Notes under the pieces: model-generated
What the model saw: only the letters and a program-made list of their open reading frames with translations
What the model was told of the DNA's origin: nothing
The model's database searches: none
In this document: piece after piece, positions 5,235 to 10,619 of the stretch
Layout: each line of letters starts with the position of its first letter
Numbering within the stretch: the stretch's first letter is position 1
Assembly: GCA_045801465.1 (NCBI GenBank)
Contig: JBJMSU010000104.1
Coordinates: forward strand, 1 to 10,619
Length of the DNA: 10,619 bases
Direction of reading: 5' to 3'
From: DATFWC01 sp045801465
GTDB taxonomy: Bacteria > Pseudomonadota > Alphaproteobacteria > Rhizobiales > Xanthobacteraceae
Position numbers and translations under genes: made by a program

Positions 5235-6518
5235 TCATCGGACCAAGGAGACAAGGAGCGCGATGACCGTCAGGCCCATGAGACCGGTGGCGGCCCAACC
5301 AGCCCATTTGAGCCATGGGCGCGCCGCAAAGCGACCCATGACGGAGGCATTGGCCACGATCATCATCATCACGGCCATGATCGGAACCGCAACGATCCCA
5401 TTGATGACTGCGGTCCAGACCAGCAGTTGGATCGGGTTGATGGGCATGAAGCCGAGTGCGAAGCCGATTGCTGTCGCCGCGAGAATGATGGTGTAGAAGC
5501 CGATTGCTTCCGGAAAACGCGCTTCCAGTGTCGATGGCCATCCGAAAGCTTCTGCAACGCCATACGCCGCAGAACCCGCCAGCACGGGAATTGCAAGAAG
5601 ACCGGTGCCGATGATCCCCAAGGCGAACAGCAAGAACGTGAAGTCGCCGGCGATCGGACGCAAGGCGTTGGCGGCGTCAGCGGCGGTCTGGATTTCGGTA
5701 ACGCCGTGGGCGTGCAGCGTTGCCGCGGTGGTGAGAACGATGAAATAGGCGATCAGGTTGGAAAAAACCATTCCAACGGTCGTGTCCAAGGCGATCCGAT
5801 TGAGCTCAGGATGGCGGCCACGATGGAGTTCCTTCAATGGCCGATGCTTGCGACCATGGCTCATCTCCTCGACTTCCTGCGATGCCTGCCAGAAAAAAAG
5901 ATATGGACTAATGGTCGTGCCAAGCACCGCAACGACGAGAAGAAGATAGTCGTAGTCCAACGAAGGGGTTGGCAGGATCGTGGCGACAAGAACCTGACCC
6001 CATGGGATTTGCACCGTGAACACGACCGCAACATACAGGAACAGAACCAGGGTCAAGCCTTTGAGAATTGGCGCGTAGCGGTGATACGGAACGAACACCT
6101 GAAGCAGAACCGAGGTCGCGGCGAAAATAAGGGCATGCTCGTGCTTCAGGCCGCCGATGACCAGATACAGCGCTTCGCCCATTGCCGCGATGTCGGCTGC
6201 GATATTGATGGTGTTGGCGATGACAAGCAGACCGACCAGGCCGATCACGATCGCGCGCGGATAAAACTGTTTGGTATTCGCCACGATGCCTTGCCCGGTC
6301 ACACGCCCGATCTGGGCGCTGACGAGTTGGATCGCGATCATGAACGGCGTGGTGAGAAAGACCGTCCACAGCAGGCCGTAGCCAAAATGGGCGCCAGCCT
6401 GGGAATAGGTGGCAATGCCGGAGGGATCGTCGTCCGCAGCACCGGTCACGAGACCGGGACCGAGAAGGCGAAAGATGATGTTGCGCGCTTTGCGCGGCGT
6501 ATCGTTGGAACGGGGCAT
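5235..6518 (-). CDS. NRAMP-family divalent metal transporter with divergent metal-site motifs
   Basis: The 427-residue protein is an inner-membrane transporter of the NRAMP/SLC11 family (COG1914), with about 11 hydrophobic segments. The first helix begins LLGPGLVTGAADDDPSG (18-34): the canonical DPGN metal motif is replaced by DPSG, keeping Asp31 but losing Asn. In helix 6 the canonical MPH is replaced by TTISPYLFFWQ (201-211), so the Met ligand is absent and the His position is Tyr206. QEVEE (214-218) and a basic His/Arg-rich loop (221-236) follow. Canonical members carry Mn2+ or Fe2+; loss of the soft Met ligand occurs in NRAMP-related magnesium transporters, so a different ion preference is plausible but not shown. 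It lies 66 bases downstream of azlD on the same strand and may be cotranscribed. The ribosome site (GAGG, 10 bases from the ATG) is weak. The family is secure; the ion is unknown. Confidence 0.88.
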   Translation of the reverse strand: MPRSNDTPRKARNIIFRLLGPGLVTGAADDDPSGIATYSQAGAHFGYGLLWTVFLTTPFMIAIQLVSAQIGRVTGQGIVANTKQFYPRAIVIGLVGLLVIANTINIAADIAAMGEALYLVIGGLKHEHALIFAATSVLLQVFVPYHRYAPILKGLTLVLFLYVAVVFTVQIPWGQVLVATILPTPSLDYDYLLLVVAVLGTTISPYLFFWQASQEVEEMSHGRKHRPLKELHRGRHPELNRIALDTTVGMVFSNLIAYFIVLTTAATLHAHGVTEIQTAADAANALRPIAGDFTFLLFALGIIGTGLLAIPVLAGSAAYGVAEAFGWPSTLEARFPEAIGFYTIILAATAIGFALGFMPINPIQLLVWTAVINGIVAVPIMAVMMMIVANASVMGRFAARPWLKWAGWAATGLMGLTVIALLVSLVR

Positions 6519-6584
6519 GAGATCCGGGCCTCTGCCGCCGCATTGTGACGGGAATCGGGGCCGATCGCTACGACGTCGATCGCC

Positions 6585-6932
6585 TCACCGGCCGAGGACG
6601 CTCGCGCCGACGATCAGCACAGCCTCGCCCACGGCTACGCCGGCAAAGACCGATCGCCGGACAGCCACGAAGGAGAGGAAACCGCCCGCCACCGCGGCGA
6701 TGCGCACCGACAGCGGAACCGTGGCGAGCGCGCCGGTGCTCGTGACGATCAACTGAGCGATGACGCCGGCCAGAATGGCCGTCGCGACCGCCCTCACCCA
6801 CACGACGATCTCCGATTCCTCGTTGAGCCCGCGCGCCACCAGGAGGCCCAGCATGCGCCAGATCTCGTTGGGCAGAAAGCCGACCAGAAGGAGCGCCAGA
6901 TAGGGCCCGAGGTCGGTGAGCGCGGCATTCAT
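6585..6932 (-). CDS. azlD: AzlD family membrane protein
   Basis: The 115-residue protein has four hydrophobic segments (about 8-32, 46-66, 72-91 and 94-112) and the size of AzlD, the small subunit that pairs with AzlC to form a branched-chain amino acid exporter in characterised systems such as BrnFE. The VGFLPNEIWRMLGLLVARGLNE block (17-38) fits AzlD-type sequences. The ATG at 6932 overlaps the azlC stop as ATGA, and GAGG lies 7 bases upstream of it, so translation is coupled to azlC. The frame extends upstream to 6995 but only inside azlC. The exported substrate is not determinable: members of this family have been linked to branched-chain amino acids and other small molecules. Confidence 0.82.
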   Translation of the reverse strand: MNAALTDLGPYLALLLVGFLPNEIWRMLGLLVARGLNEESEIVVWVRAVATAILAGVIAQLIVTSTGALATVPLSVRIAAVAGGFLSFVAVRRSVFAGVAVGEAVLIVGASVLGR

Positions 6933-7702
6933 CGCATGGCCTCGCGCAGCCGGTGAACCGCATAGGCGATGGTGCCGGCGATGATGCCGGTCCACATCAG
7001 GTCGAGCCCGACCTTGGTCGCCGCGATCAGCGGTCCGATGACCAGCCCGAGCGCCAGCGCCAGACGATCGAGCAGCGCGTCGCTGTTGCGCGCGATCGAC
7101 ATCAGCATGGAGAGCGGGGTGAGAAACAACAGGCCCGCCGCGAACACGGTCGGCACTTCCGCCGCCATATGGAAGCCGACCGCGCCTCCAGCGACCGCGG
7201 ACGAGATCAGGCCGGTCGCGAGGCCATTGAAGAAGGCGATGCGGCGACCGCGCGGCTGCGTGGGTAACAGTCGCATCCCTTCCACCCAGGCGCTGATCGC
7301 GGTGAGGTGGGCAGGCAGAATCAGGTGGCGCGGTCGCGTGTGCGCGTCCTTAAGCATCGGCAGGAGCGCGACCACCATGGGCATGAAGCGCACGCTGCTC
7401 AGGCTCACGGCGAGCGCGACTTCGATCAGCGAGGCGCTTCCGAGCGTCGAGATCAGAATCACCTGCGCCGGCGCTGCCCAGATCAACAGCGTGGAGAGCG
7501 CGATCCAGCCGAGGCTGAAGCCGAAGTCGTGACCGAGCGCCCCGATGCCGATATAGGTGCCGAACAGCACGTAGGCGAAAACGCAACTCCACGCCGCCGC
7601 AAGGCCGCGCAGGAAGGCCGCCATGGCTGACTCGCGCGGTCGGCTGGGAGGCGGATCGGACAGCAGCGGAAGGGACATAGGGTTCGGCTGGTCGTGTCTC
7701 AT
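6929..7702 (-). CDS. azlC: AzlC family inner-membrane protein (putative amino acid exporter large subunit)
   Basis: The 257-residue protein is hydrophobic beyond residue 33 and has the AzlC pattern: a first helix with VLFGTYIGIGAL (45-56), then WAAPAQVILIS (75-85), then LSSVRFMPMVVALLPML (101-117), which occupies the place of the family's RH motif. A gene for a small AzlD partner overlaps its stop by ATGA, which confirms the pair. In characterised systems AzlC/AzlD (BrnFE) export branched-chain amino acids; specificity here is unproven. The start is uncertain: ATG at 7702 gives the longest form, and ATGs at 7678 and 7624 are alternatives. None has a convincing ribosome site, and the first 26 residues are Pro-rich and not family-like, so 7624 is possible. 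The gene is divergent from the DoxX gene, with a palindromic stretch between them. Confidence 0.82.
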   Translation of the reverse strand: MRHDQPNPMSLPLLSDPPPSRPRESAMAAFLRGLAAAWSCVFAYVLFGTYIGIGALGHDFGFSLGWIALSTLLIWAAPAQVILISTLGSASLIEVALAVSLSSVRFMPMVVALLPMLKDAHTRPRHLILPAHLTAISAWVEGMRLLPTQPRGRRIAFFNGLATGLISSAVAGGAVGFHMAAEVPTVFAAGLLFLTPLSMLMSIARNSDALLDRLALALGLVIGPLIAATKVGLDLMWTGIIAGTIAYAVHRLREAMR

Positions 7703-7726
7703 GACGCCGGAGTTTTCGCAACCGCA

Positions 7727-7761
7727 TCAAGCGCGCGTCAAACGCGAGAGGCGCTTGACGC
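7727..7761. promoter_or_regulatory. Interleaved inverted repeats between azlC and the DoxX gene, candidate operator
   Basis: TCAAGCGC (7727-7734) pairs with GCGCTTGA (7751-7758), and GCGTCAA (7735-7741) pairs with TTGACGC (7755-7761). The two inverted repeats share the right-hand arm region and sit in a 217-base divergent gap, where a shared operator would be expected. No regulator gene is adjacent, and the site is unproven. Confidence 0.4.
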
Positions 7762-7919
7762 GAGATCGCCCTGCCAGCGATGATCTTCTCGCCACAGACG
7801 AAATATCATCGGCGGACGACGCGCGCATGGCGACGAACCGGCGCGCCTCCGCCTCGGGCGCGCTCGTGGTGCCGGCTTTGCTACCCCGCGTCGTCTCCGG
7901 CACGCGAGTGCGCGTGCAG

Positions 7920-8357
7920 ATGCAAAGGATCTCGAAGGGCGTGAACCAGGAATCCTTGATTGCCGCCTTGAACCTTGTCGGCCGGGTGCTGCTGGTGGCG
8001 ATCTTTCTGCCCGAGGCGTGGGTGAAGCTTCGCGGCTACGACAATGTGCTCGAGTACATGGAACAGTACGGGGTTCCAGGGGTGTTGCTTCCGCTCGTCA
8101 TTGCGGTCGAAATTGCGGCGCCAGTCATGATCATTCTCGGCTGGTACACGCGGCTGGCGGCGTTCGTCCTTGCCGGGTTCTGCCTCCTGACGGCGCTGTT
8201 CTTCCACACCGATTTCGACGACCTGAATCAAGTGCTGCATTTCTGGAAGAATCTGGCGATGGCCGGCGGCTTCATCGTGGTCATGGCGAACGGAGCCGGT
8301 GCCTGGTCCCTCGACGCGCGAACTGGCAAGCGAAACACGGCCAATCCGACATCCTGA
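7920..8357 (+). CDS. DoxX family membrane protein
   Basis: The predicted 145-residue protein has four membrane segments (about 13-31, 55-75, 78-97 and 112-124) and the DoxX family pattern: FLPEAWVKLRGYDNVLEYM (29-47), then GVPGVLLPLVIAVEIAAPVMIILGW (51-75) with the family's intramembrane Glu64, then TR (77-78), and finally FWKNLAMAGGFIVV (108-121). DoxX-type proteins are small inner-membrane proteins of mostly unknown role, some linked to quinone-dependent oxidation or thiol stress. The frame is open to 7623, but the extra residues are Arg-rich and not family-like. ATG 7920 is my choice; GTG 7914 or GTG 7941 are alternatives, and none has a strong ribosome site. It is divergent from azlC and is followed after 191 bases by the exporter gene, a gap that argues against tight coupling. 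Confidence 0.82.
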   Translation: MQRISKGVNQESLIAALNLVGRVLLVAIFLPEAWVKLRGYDNVLEYMEQYGVPGVLLPLVIAVEIAAPVMIILGWYTRLAAFVLAGFCLLTALFFHTDFDDLNQVLHFWKNLAMAGGFIVVMANGAGAWSLDARTGKRNTANPTS

Positions 8358-8548
8358 CAGCATGCGGCACGTCTCCTGAAGCCGCAGAAATCGGGTGGGC
8401 GCCGACCTCTCCATCGCCTAGCTGGTGAGCATTCGCAGCCACCACCTGCGAACGCCGCGGCTTGTTCGGGCGGAACGCGCGTTTGCCGCGATGCATTCCT
8501 TCTTCAAGCCGAACGCACAAAATCCACGAGATTTCACCGGCGATCCCC

Positions 8549-9988
8549 ATGGCATCCTTCACCTCCTATGCCACCACGATATTCGCCGCTCGCAACGGTG
8601 GGCGCGCGAACAAGAATGCAATCCTGTTCACGATGTGTCTCGGCGTATTCGTCGCGCAACTCGATTCCTCCGTCGTCAATCTCGCGGTCAAGCACATCGG
8701 CAGCGACCTCGATCCGCGCGTCAACGCGCTGCAATGGGTCGTGGATTCCTACAATCTCGTCTATGCCAGCCTGCTGCTGACCGGCGGCGCGCTCGGCGAC
8801 CTCTACGGACGCACGCGCATCTTCATCTGCGGCATCGCCCTGATCGTGATCGGCTCGGTGATCTGTGCGCTCGCACCCAACGCCGGGATCCTAATCGTCG
8901 GTCGCGTCACGACCGGGATCGGCGCCGCCCTCGAACTGCCGACGTCGCTCGCCATCATCACCGTGACCTATGCCGATGCCAAGGAGCGCGGCCGTGCCAT
9001 TGGCATCTGGGCCAGCTGCAACGGCCTGGCGATCGCAGTCGGTCCGACCATCGGCGGCCTGCTGGTCGACGTTGCCGGCTGGCGCAGCATCTTCGTCATG
9101 GCCGTGCCGGTGACCGCGCTGGCGCTCGTGCTGGCCATCAAGGCCGTCCCGGAGTCGAAGGATCCGGAAGGGCGCCGCCTCGATCCAATCGGTCAGGCAC
9201 TGGCGATTGCGGCGCTCGCGGCCTTGTCGTTCGTCATGATCGAGGGGCCGCATTGGGGCTGGACGTCGCCCGTAATCGTCGCGCTGGCCGTGGTGTGCGC
9301 CGTCACATTCGCCCTGTTCTTGCGCATCGAGGCCGGCAGGAAAGGCGCGCTCGTCCCGCTTGACGTGTTCGGCAACGCCGCTTTCAGCGCCGCCCTTGCC
9401 ATTGCCGGGCTGATGACCTTCGGCATGTACGCAATGCTGTTCGTGGTGCCGCTCTATCTGCAGTCGACCGGCGGCCTCTCCGCCTTCGCCACCGGCCTGG
9501 TGCTCCTGCCGATGTCGGTGGTTTTCATGATCGTGTCGCAGTACTCGGGATCGTTGGCCAACCGCATGGGCGCCCGCATGATCATGTCGGCCGGAATGGG
9601 ACTGATGGGCATCGGACTCCTCTTCCTCACGCTCATTGGGCGCGTGCCGAATATATGGCTCATCGAAGTCGCGCTTCTCGTCGTCGGTGTGGGACTGGGT
9701 CTCAATACCGGGCCGGTCAATTCGGTCGCGGTCGCCAACGTGACGGCGAGCCGATCCGGCACCGCGTCAGGCCTTCTCAACACCACGCGCATGATCGGCG
9801 CCACGCTCGGCATCGCCGTGCTCGGCTCAGTGTTCGCGGTGCATACCAGCGAGGGCACGGCCGAAAGCATGGTGAGCGGGCTGCACGTCGCGCTTTTCGG
9901 CGGAGCCATCGCCGAGCTTGTCGGCGCCGCCCTGGCGCTCGCCTTCATCCGCGCGGACTCGATGGAACAGAAGGCCAAGGCAGGCTAG
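8549..9988 (+). CDS. DHA2-family (EmrB/QacA-type) MFS transporter, 14 helices
   Basis: The 479-residue protein is a major facilitator of the DHA2 drug:proton antiporter family, which exports drugs or toxic compounds across the inner membrane using the proton gradient. Diagnostic motifs are LDSSVVNLAVKHI (38-50, motif D1 with membrane Asp39), GDLYGRTR (83-90, motif A), GRVTTGIGAALELP (118-131, motif B with Arg119), AVGPTIGG (163-170, antiporter motif C) and SGTASGLLNTTRMIGATLG (403-421) near helix 13. The overall length fits 14 helices. The ATG at 8549 is chosen; the frame extends to a TTG at 8462 that would add 29 polar residues without support. The ribosome site is weak. No TetR or MarR regulator and no membrane-fusion (EmrA) gene lies beside it in this window, so it may act alone. 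The substrate cannot be predicted. Confidence 0.9.
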   Translation: MASFTSYATTIFAARNGGRANKNAILFTMCLGVFVAQLDSSVVNLAVKHIGSDLDPRVNALQWVVDSYNLVYASLLLTGGALGDLYGRTRIFICGIALIVIGSVICALAPNAGILIVGRVTTGIGAALELPTSLAIITVTYADAKERGRAIGIWASCNGLAIAVGPTIGGLLVDVAGWRSIFVMAVPVTALALVLAIKAVPESKDPEGRRLDPIGQALAIAALAALSFVMIEGPHWGWTSPVIVALAVVCAVTFALFLRIEAGRKGALVPLDVFGNAAFSAALAIAGLMTFGMYAMLFVVPLYLQSTGGLSAFATGLVLLPMSVVFMIVSQYSGSLANRMGARMIMSAGMGLMGIGLLFLTLIGRVPNIWLIEVALLVVGVGLGLNTGPVNSVAVANVTASRSGTASGLLNTTRMIGATLGIAVLGSVFAVHTSEGTAESMVSGLHVALFGGAIAELVGAALALAFIRADSMEQKAKAG

Positions 9989-10032
9989 GGAGTGACTGAT
10001 AAATCGCCATTGTTTGGAGTCGTCGGCTGGTT

Positions 10033-10102
10033 CCGCTCTGCTTCCCAAAGCGGCCCAACTGGCAGAGTGTCTCGGCAGGTCCGGCTTGTGCCAGAACCGG
10101 AC
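10033..10102. repeat. Two diverged short palindromic units, possible degenerate intergenic repeat
   Basis: Unit 1 pairs CCGCT (10033-10037) with AGCGG (10049-10053); unit 2 pairs GTCCGG (10079-10084) with CCGGAC (10097-10102). Both have the shape TCCG, a CT-rich centre ending in AA, then CGG, with loops of 11-12 bases, and they lie 46 bases apart. From memory, tandem units of the form TCCGCTT...AAGCGGAC are common between genes in Bradyrhizobium relatives; these look like decayed copies. The similarity between the two is only moderate. Confidence 0.4.
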
Positions 10103-10146
10103 GCAATGCACCGCAGCAGAGACCGCCGGTTGCGGCGGCGGCGTTG

Positions 10147-10179
10147 AAATAAAAGCGCCCGGCCCCTGGGACCGGGCGC
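10147..10179 (-). terminator. Rho-independent terminator on the minus strand
   Basis: Read leftward, GCGCCCGG (10179-10172) pairs with CCGGGCGC (10162-10155), a perfect 8 bp G+C stem around a 9-base loop, followed at once by TTTTATTT (10154-10147). This is a textbook intrinsic terminator for leftward transcription. On the plus strand the hairpin has no T-run, so it does not look like the exporter's terminator. No established leftward gene lies to its right. Confidence 0.68.
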
Positions 10180-10361
10180 GAGTATGTCATGAAGCGCGGT
10201 TATTAGGCGCGCATCCAAGGACCGGACGCAATACGTCGATTGCCGCCGACGCGAGATGCGGTGCGCCTTTTCGGCGACCTGTGCTTTTTGTGCACTAGAC
10301 CGTGAAGGGGCCAAAAGCCAAAGTATAACTGAACCTGTGAAACCAAGCGTGGGGGTTGATC

Positions 10362-10619
10362 ATGAACAGGACACTGACACTTGGTATCGGGGCGGTGGCT
10401 CTGGCCGCAATGACAATTCCAACATCGGCCGCCGATATCGCGCGGCGGCCGCCGCCGCCGCCGGTGATGGCGCCGCCTGTGGCCTATAACTGGAGCGGGT
10501 TCTATATCGGCGGCAACGTCGGCGGGAAGTGGGCCGACCAAGATGGCGATATATTCCTCGACCAGGTTGTTGGGTTTACGCCACTCGGCCTCGTTGGCTT
10601 TGGCAACGGCGGAAACGGT
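10362..10619 (+). CDS. Outer-membrane beta-barrel protein, Omp25/Omp31-like (partial, cut by right edge)
   Basis: The visible 86 residues are open at the right edge. They begin with a signal peptide (Asn-Arg-Thr start, hydrophobic 5-19, cleavage near TSAA at 21-24), then a Pro-rich stretch with five Pro (30-34), then AYNWSGFYIGGNVGG (41-55). That last block is the typical first strand of Hyphomicrobiales outer-membrane barrel proteins of the Omp25/Omp31 (OMP_b-brl) type, which stabilise the outer membrane or form small pores. Family members are usually 200-300 residues. The region after residue 56 is Gly-rich and continues out of the window. GGGGG (10351-10355) lies 6 bases before the ATG and supports the start. 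No terminator separates it from 10324-10329, where a possible -10 element lies. The family is confident for the N-terminus; the full architecture cannot be seen. Confidence 0.85.
   Translation, partial: MNRTLTLGIGAVALAAMTIPTSAADIARRPPPPPVMAPPVAYNWSGFYIGGNVGGKWADQDGDIFLDQVVGFTPLGLVGFGNGGNG

Larger units (their letters stand above)
9989..10361. other. Gene-free 373-base region between the exporter and the outer-membrane protein gene
   Basis: No convincing rightward gene lies here. It contains two short palindromic units (10033-10102), a 12-base direct repeat (10096-10107 and 10221-10232), a strong leftward terminator (10147-10179) and probably the promoter of the outer-membrane protein gene. 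TATAAC (10324-10329) is a possible rightward -10 with no good -35. TATACT on the minus strand (10327-10322) could serve a leftward transcript. Leftward frames ending at 10203 and running through the terminator exist but lack a good start. Confidence 0.65.

Noticed and set aside
5360..5375. Repeated ATC/ATG triplets that look like a small tandem repeat
   Set aside because: They encode consecutive Met and Ile residues of a membrane helix in the NRAMP protein and need no other explanation.
5427..6548. 373-residue rightward open frame opposite the NRAMP gene
   Set aside because: It is an antisense shadow. Its translation is charged and low in hydrophobic structure, while the other strand encodes an obvious membrane transporter.
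8425..9363. 312-residue open frame overlapping the exporter
   Set aside because: Its translation is an Arg/His-rich off-frame reading of the DHA2 exporter, whose motifs are all in the other frame.
10155..10179. The same hairpin as the rightward terminator of the exporter gene
   Set aside because: It lies 166 bases after the stop and has no T-run on the plus strand; the T-run is only on the leftward side.
1..10619. CRISPR array, phage genes, transposase, tRNA or rRNA
   Set aside because: I scanned for regularly spaced direct repeats, transposase- or integrase-like proteins and conserved RNA sequences and found none. The palindromes present are single or paired, not arrays.

Overview
The window is high-G+C DNA from an alphaproteobacterium, most likely of the order Hyphomicrobiales (Rhizobiales), in the Bradyrhizobium/Rhodopseudomonas/Rhodoplanes neighbourhood. 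The assignment rests on an EipB/DUF1849 periplasmic protein, a COG3146 FemAB-like acyltransferase, an Omp25/Omp31-type barrel protein, and intergenic palindromes of a kind I associate with those genomes. It is an inference from family content, not from a database search.

Layout. A NodB-type polysaccharide deacetylase (17-664, +) converges on eipB (747-1607, -). The eipB upstream region (1608-1933) carries two large, well-formed palindromes and separates eipB from a rightward series: a RidA-family protein (1934-2401), a cytoplasmic glycerophosphodiester phosphodiesterase (2437-3165), a FemAB-like/DUF482 acyltransferase (3326-4687) and a HIT-family nucleotide hydrolase (4777-5202). A pair of inverted REP-like palindromes (3192-3315) lies between the phosphodiesterase and the acyltransferase, and the first hairpin may also end transcription. 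A leftward block follows in which azlC (7702-6929) and azlD (6932-6585) overlap by ATGA. A divergent NRAMP-family metal transporter (6518-5235) lies 66 bases downstream of azlD and may be cotranscribed. Divergent from azlC come a DoxX-family membrane protein (7920-8357) and a 14-helix DHA2/EmrB-type drug exporter (8549-9988). A 373-base gene-free stretch contains diverged palindromes and a strong leftward Rho-independent terminator with no clear gene feeding it. The right edge cuts an outer-membrane barrel protein (10362 onward).

Functional picture. Several genes concern the cell envelope: the deacetylase, EipB, the FemAB-like enzyme, the phosphodiesterase and the outer-membrane protein. The middle and right hold small housekeeping enzymes (RidA, HIT) and a set of inner-membrane transporters. 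The window reads as ordinary chromosomal backbone with repeat insertions; I see no transposase, integrase, phage gene, tRNA, rRNA or CRISPR array.

The unusual parts are four. The acyltransferase carries an in-frame, palindrome-rich insertion of about 56 codons near its N-terminus. Compact palindromic repeats sit between the genes. The NRAMP protein lacks two canonical metal-site residues. An orphan leftward terminator lies next to the outer-membrane protein gene, compatible with an unannotated short transcript. I found no convincing new multi-gene system.
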